Shown: one piece after another, positions 27,913-41,283 of the stretch
Layout: each line of letters begins with the position of its first letter
Numbering within the stretch: position 1 is the stretch's first letter
Assembly (NCBI GenBank): GCA_008477525.1
Contig: SPDT01000007.1
Location: 3,224,001-3,288,000, forward strand
DNA: 64,000 nt
Source: Hypomyces perniciosus
Taxonomy: Eukaryota; Ascomycota; Sordariomycetes; Hypocreales; Hypocreaceae
Direction of reading: 5' to 3'
Position numbers and translations under genes: made by a program
The notes under the pieces: model-generated
Databases searched by the model: none
The model's input: the letters and a program-made list of their open reading frames with translations, nothing else
Told to the model about the DNA's origin: nothing

Positions 27913-27951
<39 letters not shown>
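27913..27951. repeat. (TA)n microsatellite
   Basis: About 19 TA units inside an intron-like part of the hAT transposase region. Confidence 0.85.
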
Positions 27952-27955
<4 letters not shown>

Positions 27956-28924
27956 CTGACTTATTATAATAAGTTAATAATTCTTTAAAAGAATTAGAAG
28001 ATATTGCATTAAAAGAGATATTATTATCTATTAAAAAATATAATATCTTATTTAAAGCAATATCTTTAATAAGGCTATCAGAACTAGCTATATTAGGCCT
28101 AGGCCTTTTATTTTATAAATTCGAGGTAAATAAATTATCTTAAGTTAAAGATATAAAAGCTTCTATATAATAAATTAGATATATATAATTTATATATTAA
28201 TATAAAAAGGGTAATAATATACTTCTTTTTCGAATTTTTTCTGATTCTTTATTATAAGCAATATTAGGATGCTTATATTAATAATATCTAGCTAAATTAG
28301 AGGATTTAAAGCCTTTGACTTTAGCTATTATTTTATAACGGCAGCTATTATATAAATAATTATATATATATATATAATTGGAAAGGATATAATAACTAAC
28401 CTTAAGCAATTTATAAGCATTTCTCTATCTTTAGATAAATTAATAGGTAAAAGGGTTCGAGAAAATAAGCCATTTTGAAATATATAAATTTTAAAATCAT
28501 TATCTTCTAATTTATAACTATCTTTATTATATTTAGAAAATCTAAAGTCCCTAGAATCTAATATAATAGAAAAAGAGGCCATATTTAAAGAGGTTGTTTC
28601 TAATTGAGATAATAGATTAGTACTAGAATTAGAATGAATAGATTCTTTATATTCAGAATCCATTATAATTAGAAATAAAGGAATTAGCTATAACAGCTAA
28701 TAAAAAAAATTATAATAGCTAAGTTAAAAAATAGCTAAAATAAAGGAAGATAATTATATAAAAAATAACTATAATAATCATAATATCTATAGAAGAAATA
28801 GCTATTATAATAAATATAGTTAATATAGATTAACTATATTTAATAAAGAATATAGAGTATACAAAAAAATAAAATAAAATAAAATAATTAAGTCTTTATA
28901 TAGATAAACTTTTTAGAAAATTGG

Positions 28925-29020
28925 TTATAAATCTACTAATAAATTTACTTACAAATACTTATAAATGCGTACAAATCTTCTTACAAATCTGCTTATAAAT
29001 CTGCTTATAAATCTATTTGA
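28925..29020. repeat. Short tandem repeats upstream of hAT transposase
   Basis: Repeated 13-14 bp units of the type TACAAATCTGCTTA, partly TATAAATCTGCT. They lie upstream of the transposase start and may be subterminal binding sites or 5' leader sequence. Confidence 0.6.
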
Positions 29021-29149
29021 AGTTTTTTAAAAAAGTTAAAAAATTGAAAAATATATTTATTATTTCTTATTATTTTATATATTTATATAGTTATTTATAT
29101 TTATATAGTTATATTATTATTTATTATATTTATATAGTTATATTATTAT

Positions 29150-29352
29150 TTATATTTATTGTATTTATCATATTTATTCTATTTATTCTATTTATTCTAT
29201 TTATTCTATTTATTCTATTTATTCTATTTATTCTATTTATTCTATTTATTCTATTTATTCTATTTATTCTATTTATTCTATTTATTTATTCTATTTATTC
29301 TATTTATTCTATTTATTCTATTTATTCTATTTATTCTATTTATTATATTTAT
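29150..29352. repeat. 9-bp minisatellite
   Basis: About twenty near-perfect units of ATTTATTCT with small slips near 29282 and 29340. The period of nine gives long open frames encoding repeated FIL or YLF triplets; these are artefacts and not genes. It lies within the hAT element between the transposase start and the right terminal repeat. Confidence 0.9.
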
Positions 29353-29611
29353 TCTATTTTTTATATTTTTTATATTTTCTATGATATTTCTATTTTTAAA
29401 CCTTCATTATTTTCATTACTAGTAACTATTTCATTTCTTTATTAATAATAAAGGTTTTTTTCGTTTTGTTCATAGTCTAATGAAAACTACCTTCGTTTCA
29501 TTAATAGCCTGACTATTAATAAAGGTATTTTATTAACGAATAACGAATAACAAAATAATTAATAGTAACGAAACGAAAAACTAAAAACTACTGATTAATT
29601 TCATAACCCTG

Positions 29612-29935
29612 GTTTAAAGTAATTTAAAGGCAGCGATATAAGACTTTTAAATCTGCAGTAATTAAATATATTACTAAAAATAACTTTTCCTTTTATTAAT
29701 AGATAAAGCGAAAATATAAATTGTATATTAAATATACTTTTCCAGGCTAAAAGGATACTTAAAATAAATAAAAATACTAAACCTCTTTAACTGCATATAC
29801 AAATAGCTGCAGATATTAGCTAATATTAATACTTTTATTAAAGGTTATAAACTATACGTTTAAATAAAGTTAAATAAGTCTACTCCTTTAAGATTTTTAA
29901 AACTATTAATATTATTTTAAGCCTAAAGTAATATT
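29612..29935. other. Decayed AT-rich sequence, unassigned
   Basis: Lies between the hAT right end and a family-A MITE. It does not match the LINE sequence expected if the hAT had simply split that LINE. No domain is readable. Confidence 0.4.
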
Positions 29936-30118
29936 GGCACAGAGGTGCCTGACGACAGCTGCACAGATGTGCCTGACAACAGCTCGAGAGCTGTTGCCAC
30001 TTTATGATAGATGACATTACATGATATAGCTTTGCTTCTCCTTCAGTTAGCTCTGTTAGTTAGTCTTTTTTCATCCCACTTTTTCTGCTTTGAGAGCTTT
30101 CCTCGATCACGTTGTGAC
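29936..30118 (-). mobile_element. Hairpin MITE family A, about 183 bp
   Basis: Well-preserved island, reverse-complement match to about 50740-50897. The ends are imperfect inverted repeats, GGCACAGAGGTG and (reverse-complemented right end) GTCACAACGTG. Subterminal palindrome CAACAGCTC-ga-GAGCTGTTG and terminal hairpin GGCAC-agag-GTGCC. The family-B MITE has the same arrangement and similar sequence (CAACAGC...GCTGTTGTCAGGCAC). Flanks AATATT/AATATT suggest a short duplication, though not a clean 8-bp one. Confidence 0.75.
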
Positions 30119-31545
30119 AAATATTTTAATAGACTATATTACACTACTGCCTAATTATAGCTAATAAAGCTTAATCAATAAAAACATCTTTATAATAGTA
30201 TACTATTTAATAAAAATACACTATCTTATTGCTACCTATATATTTAATACTACAAAACTTATTAATACTTTTATTTTACGCGTTTATACTTTATATAAAG
30301 CCTTAAAAATAATTATATTAGACTAAAATACCTAATTTATATTTAAGTTTTAAAAGCAGCTATTTTAATAATTTAAAATTTATTTTCAATATTCTTTAGC
30401 CTATTATGTAAAAACTAATAGCTAAATTAAACAGTTAAATAGAATAGTAAAGCAGTATTTTAAACAGTTTATAAGTTCTTATTAAAATAATTAAATTAAT
30501 TAATTACTATTTATAGAGTTTGCTTAAAATAACTAAATATTTAAAATAAGAAAAACCTTACTATTCTTAATAAATTACAGTTTTTACTTATATTTAAAAG
30601 TTAAGCCTTTAAACCCCTGCCTATTAAACCTATTTATCGCCTAAAAAAATAGCTTTTATAAAATAAATACTATAGCGAAGCGTTTTTAATAAATCTTAAA
30701 TTAACTAAAACCCTTTATAGTATAGTTAATCGCTTAATATAAAGCTACAGCTAATATATTAAAAGAGGATTTATATTAATTTATAGTTAATAAAAAAGTA
30801 TAGTTAAAGACCAAATACCTTAAAATAAACTGCCTAATAAAAAACATAATAAATAGGTAAGCCTATATAAAATCTTTAATATATACTTTTAAGATTATTA
30901 ACTTAAACTCTTTAACTATATCTGCATTTTCCCTATATTTTATAACTCTCTCTTTAAACTATTAATAGTTAATAAAGTAAGCTAATAAATATATTTACTA
31001 AAATAAAACGCTATTAATAAGCGAAAGAATAAAAATATATAAAGATAAATCCTTAAAAGAGATAATAAAGTCAAGAAAGTAGTAGAAAAATAAAAATTTA
31101 ATAAAGTCTTTAACTGCTATAATATAAATAGCCTATACTATTATATAGCTTAAAAACACTATACATTAAGCTAGCAACCTGTAAAAGACTTAAAAGGGCA
31201 AGACGCCGCCTTTTTAAAATACTATATAAAAAACCCTAATAAGCCTAGCCCGCCTGCTTAAGTTAAGAAAAGGAAAATAACCGACTAGCCAGACCTGCAA
31301 TACAGCAGCCGCTTATAATAAAATTAAAATAATAGAAGGATTAAAATATATATAGTCTTAGAATAGCTATTTAAAGGTAAGTAAGTTACAGTACTAAACC
31401 TACCCTCTAATAACTTATTAGCATTATATACATCCTTATATAATAACTTAGTCCTATACCTTTAAACTATATTTTTATAGCTTCTTACCTTATTTAAGGC
31501 ATAATAAAAATATTACTTTACCCTACTGTTCTATATAACATGATA
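30119..31545 (+). mobile_element. Decayed retroelement fragment, possibly gag
   Basis: AT-rich but with patches of protein-like codons on the plus strand. Near 31110-31160 a CYN...YYYIA...KH stretch resembles a decayed CCHC zinc knuckle, though only the first Cys is kept. This is a weak reading and no clear family can be named. Confidence 0.3.
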
Positions 31546-34266
31546 ATATTAAAAATAATTATAATTATAATTATTATTATAGCTAATAAATTATAAACTT
31601 TTTTTATAATTTAAATTTATTTTTTAATTATTATTAAGTTTTTATTCATATTTTAAGATTTTAATTAATTTAAAAAAGTTATTACTTTTAATATATATAT
31701 ATATATTAAATAATATTATACTTTTATTTTAATTAAATAAATAGTATATTTTTTATTACATTTTTTAATTCTTTAATATTTTTATATTATTATATATTTA
31801 TTTCTTTATACTTTACAATTAAAGTTTTAATTAAATATTTTGACTATAATTATTCAAGTATTTAATTTTTTTCTTTTTTATTAATTTTATTAAATTATTT
31901 AAACTACTTAAATTATTTATTATTATAATTTAATTTTATATTACTATAATATTAAATATATTTACATTATATATATAGTTTAATATATTATTTTAATATA
32001 TTCTTTCTTTTATTATTATATTTTATTTTTTTTTTATATAGATTTTACTGCCTTTATTTTTTTATTTCTTTTAATAAAAGCAGTAATTCTTTTTTCTTTA
32101 TTTTAAGCTTTTAAGCTTTTTAAATTTAAATTTAACCTTTTTACTTTTAATTTATTACAGCTATTACTAAAATATATTTATTAAATTAATTTATTTATTA
32201 AAGTATATATTATATTTTTAATAATCTTATTAATTATGTATATTAATTTTATATATTTTAAGCAGTAATTTAAAAAGCTTAAATAAATATAATAGTTATT
32301 TTACTGTTTTATTTCATTTTTAAATTTAAATTCTATTACATTAAATTTTCTCTAAATAGATTTTTTAATTTCAATATTTAAATTATATTTTTTTATATAG
32401 TTAATAATAATAATAAATTCTTTAATAGTTTAATATTTATTTATTTTTAATTACTTTCTAATTTTTTAGCTTTTTTTTAAAAAAATATTAATATAAATAT
32501 TTTTATTATTTTTTTTAATAGTAACTATTTTTATTTTAAATAGATTATTTTAATATTTATTAGTAAACCTGTTATTTATTATTTTAATTATTTTAATTTT
32601 TATATTAACTTTTTAATAATAGTATAAATTATATATTTACTTAATATTAAATATTTTTATAATAGTATTTATAGCTACAAAAGTTTTTATTAGAATTTAT
32701 ATATTTATAACTATAGAAAAAATCATTTAACTAGTATAGTATATATAAATAAATACTAATATAGTCTCTTATAATATTATACTGTATTTATCTTTAAAAT
32801 ATATTATTTAATTCTATTTATTTCTATTTATAGTAGTTTTAATTATAGTAGCTATATATTTTTCATTTATTTATATTATATATCGTTAAATATAATATAG
32901 TTAATATATACTTTTAGTAATATAATATAATAGTATTTAATAAAAAAGATTTATTAAATACTACTTATTAAGCTTATTATTTTTAATAAAAGTAACTAAA
33001 GTATTTATTTTATTTTCTTATTATATTAAATTTAAATAAGATTTTTTATAAAAATAAATTAATATAAATATAAATTTAAATAACTTATTATTTTAAAATA
33101 CTAAAAATTAATAGCTTTAATTATTTAAATTAACTATTTAGTTTATTTTTTAATATTCTTATTATCTTTATAGTTATTTTTTATATATATTATATTTATT
33201 AATTTTATTAATATTTTTACTTTATTTATCTAGAATTAATCATATAAAGTATTAATTTAAATTTATAATAATAGTTTAATAATTCTTTATTTATTTAACT
33301 ATAAAATATTAATTTATTAAACTCAAGGTTATCTTTTAAATAATTATAATAGGTTTATATAAATTCTTTTTATTTATTTAAAATTTATTATATTATCTTT
33401 AATACTTTCTATAAATACATTAATATTATATTAAATAACACTAATATTTATTTATATAACAATTTGTTTTAAAATTTATTTAAATTAAAATTAAAAAATC
33501 TAATTTTTAGTAACTTTTATTTATTATATACGCTATTTTTTTATATTATAATTATTAATTAATTTAATAAGTAAATTAAAATATAAAGTTAGTAAAGGTA
33601 TTAATTTTTAAATTTAGTATAGTAAACATTATAAAGGGAAATTAATAATATAGTCTATAAACCTTACTTTTAACCTTTTATTTCAATTAAAAGGCTTCAT
33701 ATTATTAATAAGATAATTACAGTTAAATTATAAAGCGCAGTTATTAAATTAATTAAATATTTATTAATATAGTATATTTAATTTAATTAATATATATTTA
33801 ATTAATATACAAAGTATTATATAGTTATTAAATATAATATTATTAATTTTTTATTAGTTTTAATTAATTGAAATTCTTTATTATTAAATAAAGGCTATAA
33901 AAGTTTATTTTTTATTAATTTAATTAATTTAAATATAGTTTATTTATTCTTTAAAAAGTATTATTTATTGCCTATTATATAAAGATTTCTATAGTTTTTA
34001 TTTTATTAATTAATAAAGTAATAGTATATATATAATTAATTAAAATAAATATATATAAATACTAAAATTAATAAATAAAGTTATTTAAAATTATATATAT
34101 TAACTAGTTTTATTAGTTTAATTAACTAAATAAGATTATTTCTTTCATTACTTCATACTTTATAGTAATAATAAAGATAAAAAATAATTTCTAAATTAAA
34201 ATAAAAGGAATTATATCTAGTATAATAACTATTTAATATAATTGCTATTAGTTAATATAAATAATC
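31546..34266 (-). mobile_element. R2 gypsy element, internally deleted copy
   Basis: Parallel in order and orientation to the R2 copy at 8725-20045: about 31690 matches 10690, and 31850-33450 matches 18385-20040. Intervening sequence present there is missing here. It ends at the LTR 34267-34401, whose adjacent leader (34090-34266) matches 53714-53890 and, inverted, 42478-42660. No coding is intact. Confidence 0.55.
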
Positions 34267-34401
34267 TATAAGTAAAGAAGTATAGTTTTATTAAACTAGT
34301 TAATAAATGGAGAGGTTTAGACTAGTATAGTTATATATAATAATATATATAATATAAGATCCTTTAGATCGAGTATATGGTTACACCTAATGAATATATC
34401 A
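34267..34401 (-). mobile_element. 5' LTR of R2 element (minus strand)
   Basis: Matches 51922-52065 in reverse complement. The minus strand starts TGATATATTCATTAGGTG. The R2 leader follows on its left, so it is the 5' LTR of a minus-strand copy. Confidence 0.65.
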
Positions 34402-34721
34402 GCTGTATTTAATATAGTAATAAAGAAATAATTAAAAGTTTATACATTAAATAATAAAATAAACAATTAAATTACAGTTAATTTAATAGCTAAAATCTAT
34501 AAAATATTTAATAATATATAGTTATTATAAAAGTAATTATAAAATAATACTTTATCTTTTTTAATAATATTTTAATTTAATAATAAATATATAATAATAA
34601 AATTAGGTTTATAGCTATATTCCTATTTTCTATAAAATTTATTTATATATAAAATTACTTAAATCAAGTTATAGCTATATTAATAAGAAACTATTTTAAT
34701 TAGATTTCTTATACTATTTAA
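34402..34721. other. AT-rich spacer
   Basis: Decayed DNA between the R2 LTR and the tail of LINE copy 2. Nothing is recognisable. Confidence 0.5.
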
Positions 34722-36112
34722 CAATAATAATAATAATAATAATAATATCTTATTAATATCCTATAGTATAGAGGCTACTAATCCTAATAGGGTAAAAGGA
34801 TATACTATACTAGGTTTAACTACAGCATTATTAATAAATATACAAGCTCCCTTATATAGCATTATATTGCCTTAAAGGGTATAGTCTTTTAACTTTACGC
34901 CTATCAGCAGGTTGAAAAGACGCAAGAATTTTATATAATATATTAAATAATTAAAGTTAACTTTAACTTAAAAGGCTAGCCTTTATTAAGTTATAGGCGA
35001 CTTAACAGTAAACTATAAGTAAATCCTTTAAAGGATAAAAGAGTAATAATATAAAGGAAAAAATTAAATAATTAAATATTATTAAGCTTTTTAGCAGCGC
35101 AGGTATATTTTCTTAAAAAAGCTAAAGGTTTAGATTATTTAAAGGAAAAGGTTATAATTAAACTTTAATAAATAAAAAGTTAATTTATAGATCAAAAAAG
35201 CCAGTCTTTATTATTATATTTTATTAAAAAAAGTAAATATAAATATTATATTAATTAATTCTAATTATTTATAGTTTAATTCTATTAATTAATTTATAGC
35301 TTTATTACTTTATATCTTTTAATAGTTAAAGTATTATTTAATATATATATTTCTATTATTTCTATTTTTTTATTTTTAAAATTTAATGCAGATTTATTAT
35401 AAAGAGTTTAAAAGTATACTTTTTCAATAATATATTATTATTATATTATTTAAATAAATAACATCTTTTTTTAATTATTAATTAAAGCAACTTTAAGCCT
35501 TTTTAAAGCCTTTACTGCTTTACTATTAAATAATTTTACTAGACTAAATTAATAATATTTTATTAACATTCTTTTATTATTATGTTATATAAAAAAGCTA
35601 TAGCTATTAGCTTTTATAATAAAATATAAACTATTTATAAATACTATTATATTTTAAAAAGCTATTATAACTATTTAATTATTAAATTCTTTAATAGCTT
35701 TTACTTTACTGCTTAAATAAAAGGTTTAAGTTTTAATTAATGTAAAAAAAAGGTTAATTTTAAATAGCTTTTAATAATTTATATAATTTATTATAGCTTT
35801 ATTATAAATATTACTATAGTTTATTTATATATATATTAATTTAATTATGTTTTATAAATAAAAAGATATTAATTATTTAATAATAATAGTTTAATTATAA
35901 ATTGTAGCTTTTAAGTACTAAAAAGTTATATTATTAAAGGGATTTTACTTTTTTTCTATAACATTAATATAAAAGTTATTTTTTATATAAAAAGGTTAGC
36001 TTTTATAGCTGTTTTCAAAATTAAACTTATATAATCATATATATCTAAGCCTTAATACTATACCTTTAACCTATATTAAAGTATTGGTTTTATATATATA
36101 TAGACTATAGAC
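34722..36112 (-). mobile_element. LINE copy 2, 3' part
   Basis: Starts with an ATT microsatellite tail (34722-34746) and matches 21187-22870 in the same orientation. It is interrupted at 36112 by LINE copy 3 and resumes at 41284. The last 11 bp (36102-36112, ATATAGACTAT) are duplicated at 41284-41294 as ATATAGATTAT. Confidence 0.75.
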
Positions 36113-39100
36113 TTCCCTCCTATAATACCAGGTCTTAGCACCTCATATTAACGTTTTCGCACGCAATACCACTAATATATTAATAATACACCAAACCACT
36201 ACTTACAATAACTTTAAAGCCCGCAAGCAGTAGTTCTTTTAATTTAGGCATATATATATTTAAAAAGCTATAGCAGAAAGCAAAAAATATTATCCTTATA
36301 AAGGCAGAAATCGAACTTTATATTAACACTATTACTGCTAGGCCTAGTATAAAGTTAAAGTAAGGCTAATGTATTAAAACTTATTTAAGCTTAAAGCCTA
36401 ATACTGACAGCAACTGTAGCTTTATAGCACTTAATCCTTTAAGCTCTTTACTATTATCCTTTATATAACTAAACGCTAAAATTAATACTTTTAAAGCCCT
36501 AAAAAGTATTAAAGCTAATAATAGCTAGGCTTTATTTAAAGATTATATAGCTATTTTTTATATAATTTATACAGTATTTAATAATACTATAGCGTAATTT
36601 TTAACAGGCAGGAAATATAATATTACTATTTAGATAACCTAAGGCTTTATTCATTATTATAGTAATAATAATATTGCCGCTAAACTATAGCTTAAAGCCA
36701 CTTAAAACTCTTATATTAATAAACTATATATTAGCCTCCCGCTTAATATATTATACTAGATGCGCCTTTAAATATATACTACTATAGCTTTTAAAGTGCA
36801 TTAGACAGGAATCCCTTTAGTTAACGCTAAAGAAGACCTATAAATCTTTATTAGGCTAGACTTAGGATTAATCGTATAGTAATATAAAGTATATTATATT
36901 TATATAATAGTTATAGGAATTATTAAATAGGGATTTAATATAATCCTTCAAATATTATTAATAAAGATGAAACAGTTAATAATTCTAATTAATCAAAAGA
37001 TTAAGTAATAGCGTTTTAATAAAAAGAATAAAATTAATATTTATTTAACTATTATAAAGGCTAAAGTAGTTTAATAATAATTTATATATATGATTTTAAG
37101 CTCCTTTAAGAAACTTATAAGCTTTTTTAATAATATAAAAGTAAAGCTTTTTAAAGCTATTAAATTACAGGCGAAAATATAAATTAATTAATATTTAATT
37201 AATATTTAATTCTTAAAATAATTATATACAAACTAATGAAAGAGAATAATATTATTTTCCATTTTTAAACGATTTAACAAAAGCTTTCCTTTTTTTAATT
37301 TTAGCGAAATAGTAAAATTAATATAAAAGATTAACCTTTTAATATAATATAAAAATTATTAAAACTTTTACTGTTAATGAATATATAAAAAGAAATTTAA
37401 ATACTGCCTTTATAGCAGCTTTAAATATAAAATATAAATCTGCTTATTAAATATTTAATATATTAACTATTTAAGACTATATAAAGCTATATATTAATAG
37501 TATTTAGCTAAACTTTTCTATAGCTATGACAAGCTAATATACCTTTTAAATAGAAAATTATAAAAAGTATAGTAATAAAGGGTAAAGATCTTTTAATAGA
37601 TTTACCCTTTAACCCTTAAACCTTTAAATACTGCTTAAAATATAATAACTATTAATATCCCTTTATTACTATATATAGCAGTAGTAGAAAAGCTATTATA
37701 GTTTTAAATAATAAAGAAAAGGTAATATTTAAACATAATAATCCTTAATAAATTAAATAAATTTTAAAAAATTAAACTTAAATTTTAAAAATAGTAAAGT
37801 TTAAAGGATATTTTAAGTTAATATTAATAAAGTAAAGTTAATATATAATACTGGCTTGACTTTTACAGCTAAAAAAGGCTATAATATTCTTATAATATAA
37901 AAACTATATATAAATATTACTGAAAAAGGCTGCTGCTATATAATAATATATAAAGAATTTTAAACCTTCTTTTTAATAAGAATTTAAATTAACTATAGCA
38001 TTTAATTTTATATCTCTATATATATAAAAAAAAGTAAAGATTTTAGTTAAATAAGTATTTATTAAAATTATTCAAGACTTTTTATAGGTCTATATTAATA
38101 AAGTTATAAATATTAACGTTTATAAAAAATATAGTATATTTAAAGCCTTTATAATTTTATTTATATAATAGGTTATTAAAAACTATATAATAGCAGGGGA
38201 CTTTAATATAATATACTTTTTATAGCAGGCAATTAATAACTAAAATTAAAGAGTATTAATAGCTAACTAGGCCTTTAAAATTAACTATTCTTTCTTTAAT
38301 TTATTAAATACTTTAATATATATACTTAACAATATAATTAACCTAGTATTTTTAAATATCCTATTAATAGAAACTATATTAAAAAAACACCTAATTATTA
38401 CCTTTAACTATACTATATTAAATATTATAATCCTAGCCTTAGCCTATTATTTAATGCCTTTTAAAAGATTAAAGGTTATAGGAAATAATAATAAAAACTG
38501 CTTTTTAATATTAATTAAAAAAGGGATTTAACTTTTCCCCTCCTTTTAATTAAAAATAATACCTATAAACTAAACAGTTAATACTTTACTTTTACTCTTT
38601 TATAAATAAACTAAAATAATAAATTAACTATTAAATTATTTACTTTTTTAGCTATAATAAAAGGCTAAAGATAAAGAAAGCTATTAAGCTTCTTTAACTG
38701 CTAAAAGAACTGCAGCTATATTATTAAATATTTATCATTATAATATTAAAAAATCCTTTAAAAATATAATAAAAACGCTAAAAAGGGTATACTAGTAAAA
38801 TATTATTAATACTATTAAAGAAAGTAAAGATATTTTCTATATAATTTACTAGGCAACACTATTATTAGTCTTTTAATTACTGCTATTATGAATTAGCAAT
38901 TAAGTCTTTACCTTTTAAAAAAAAGGCTACTATTTTCTATAATACTATATTTAAAAGATATATAGCAGTTAATAATATTAAAGATTTATAATCTTTATTT
39001 AACTAATAATAATAGATTAAACTCCCTTTAATAGTTTTATTAAATAAACTAGTAATAGTTATAATATATATAGGAAATATATCTTTAAGTATTAATAGTA

Positions 39101-41283
39101 TTATAGTAAACCTTTTATAACTTTACTAGCTAATAATTAAAAAATATATTTATTCCTTTTATAAAATTTACTTTAAAATAAAGCATTATTTATTAGCCTT
39201 TAAATAAAGTAAAATAATAATAATCTTTATATTAAGGAAAAAAGATTTATTATCTTTAAAAGCTTAAAAGTTAATCTATCTCTTTTTTTACTTAAATTAA
39301 AAACTTAAATGCTTTATTATATAAAAAATTATATATATTATAATTATATAATAAAGAGTATATATTAAATAAATTAATACCTTTTGTTTCAAATGATTTA
39401 ATATTAATTTAATTATAGCTTTAATTTATAAAATTAAATTAACTTTCCATAATAATAAAATAATTACTTTTATTATAGTTTATATTTAAAAGGCTTTTAA
39501 TATAATTTTTATTAATAAATTAACTTTTTATTAATAAAAATAAAAATAATTTAATTATATAGTTAAATAAACTTTTTTTTATAATAAACTATAAAATTTA
39601 AATAAAATTATAAAGATAATAATTTAATTATGCTTTTTAAACTATAATTCTTTTGAAAAATTATTAATTCTTTTAATTTTTTTTTACTTTATATAGCTTT
39701 AATATATTATTAATTTATAACTTTTATTTAACTTTAAATAATAGCTATTAAATAATCTTTTTAATAAACTATAAAGGTTTAATTATATAAATAATATAGT
39801 ATTGTTATTTATTAATAACTTTTTTAATTAAATAATAGTTTAAGTTATAATTATAATTTAAAAGCTTTAATAAAAAAATTAAAAAATTTAATATTATTTA
39901 ATTTAAAAAAATAAAAGTAATATATTTTTTAAAATACTATTTATAAAATAACCTATTAATAATATATAATAATATTTTAAAGACTATATAAAAAAAGCAA
40001 TTAAATCGCTAGATATTTTTTTAATTAAAAGTTTAATTTTAAAATATATATTAAAAAATAAGCTATAAAGGCTTATAATAGTATTTATAAATAGTGTATA
40101 CTTTACTATAAAAGCTATTAACTATAACTTCTTTATATAGTAAAATAGTAAAAACAATTTAATAGAATATAATTAATTTAGTTTAATATAAGTATTTAAT
40201 AGTAAAGCAGTTAAATCTTTAAAAAGATTTTAAACTGCTTTAATTAATAATAATAATATCAAAAATATTATTATATATTTAAATAATATAGCTATAATAT
40301 ATTATTTAAAAGGTATACTTTTAAAGTTATTTTAATAAACTTTTATTAAATTTTAAAGATTAAAAAATATATATAATAAAAATATATATATTTAATAATA
40401 CTTTAACTATTAAAAAATATAAAAAAATAAAGCTATAAATTAATTAAAAAAATTAAATTATAAACCATTAAAGCTAATAAATATAATATTTATATTTACT
40501 TTCTTTAATACAAAGTTAAAGTAAAATTAAAAATTAACTTTAAAAGCTAGTAAAAAAAGATTATATTTAATATATACTATTTATTTAAATTAATAGTAAA
40601 CTTTAAAGACTTTAAAAAACTAGTAATTTTATAAAAAAAGCTTTATTATCTATTAACAATTAAATTTTAATATAAATCTTTTATATAATATTATAAACGC
40701 CTTTAATATAAAAGTATATTAATAATTTATAGTTATAGTAAAAAAAAGCTTATACTTATTTTTTATTATAAAAACATTAATATAATATAATAATAAAAAT
40801 TAACTCTTTTAATCTATAAATTAACCTCTTATTTATTAAGCTTTAGCTATAACCTTTTCTTTTAAATAGTATAGGCTTTAGGCTTTTTTAATAAAATATA
40901 TTTATACCGCTAAAAAGCTTAACTATATTTAAATTCTAGTTATTTAAACTTTTTTTTTATATTATTACTCTTTTATCCTTGAAGGGATTTATTTCCAGCT
41001 CATATTTAAGTCGCCTATAAGTTAATAGGGGCTAACTCCTTAGGTTAAGGTTAACCTCGGTCACTTAATACACTACACGAGATTCTCGCGGCTCTTTAAC
41101 CTGCTGACAGGAGTAAAGCTAAAAGACTATGCCCTTTAAGGCAATAAAATGCTATATAGGGGAGCTTGTGTGTTTATTAGTAATACTATAGTTAGACCTA
41201 GTATAGTATATCCTTTTGCCCTGCTAGGATTAGTGGCCTTTTGCTATAGGACGTTAATAGGATATTATTATTATTATTATTAC
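36113..41283 (+). mobile_element. LINE retrotransposon copy 3, about 5.2 kb, RIP-decayed
   Basis: Plus-strand copy, possibly full length, inserted head-on into LINE copy 2 with an 11-bp target duplication. Its 3' end (40960-41283) is the reverse complement of the 3' ends of copies 1 and 2 and finishes in an (ATT)n tail. At 38193-38207 the sequence reads AGDFN, the endonuclease motif of LINE ORF2. The first 1.8 kb, upstream of the endonuclease, would hold ORF1 and the 5' UTR. Stops are frequent and no reading frame is intact. Tad-like clade membership is likely for a fungus but untested. Confidence 0.75.

Larger units (their letters stand above)
25569..28663 (-). pseudogene. hAT-family transposase, many introns, AT-rich codons, interrupted by stops
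   Basis: Reads leftwards from Met at 28663. Exon 1 (28663-28401) is joined through a 56-bp intron (28400-28345, GTTAGT...TAG) to a BED-like zinc finger reading NCLSCRYKII, then SNLARYY-stop-YKHPN. The usual His of NLxRHL is Tyr here, which fits C-to-T decay. Further on come SFKELLTYY (near 27975), the hAT motif LDPRFK (about 26165-26185) and the C-terminal dimerisation domain (25575-25835): NPLYY-stop-KSNTYRFPLLS, YLAIPATSTAIDSTFS, then ITKSRNRLNR and ELILLKSW. The stop there replaces a conserved Trp (TGG to TAG). Several further GTAAGT or GTTAGT donors on the minus strand imply about seven introns. Two visible stops make it a probable pseudogene. Exon limits beyond the first intron are approximate. 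Confidence 0.8.
25094..29611 (-). mobile_element. hAT transposon, about 4.5 kb, with transposase relic
   Basis: Terminal inverted repeats CAGGGTTGTGAATT at the left and, reverse-complemented, CAGGGTTATGAAATT at the right, the CAGGG-type end of hAT elements. Subterminal regions are rich in CGTTAGTAG and CGAAACAAAG repeats (25110-25270, and mirrored at 29460-29580). The transposase is on the minus strand (25569-28663). A family-B MITE is nested at 26651-26825. The flanking 8-mers (GTAGTAGC and GTTTAAAG) are not a duplication, so one flank has probably been lost or rearranged. The element retains CpG at its ends and coherent codons inside, so it is less RIP-affected than the surrounding DNA. Confidence 0.85.

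Noticed and set aside
29017..29445. Long plus-strand open frames rich in FIL or YLF repeats
   Set aside because: They are a by-product of the 9-bp minisatellite, whose unit lacks stops in two frames.
31110..31160. CCHC zinc knuckle of a gag protein
   Set aside because: Only one of the expected Cys/His residues is present in frame. Kept only as a weak hint within the relic at 30119-31545.
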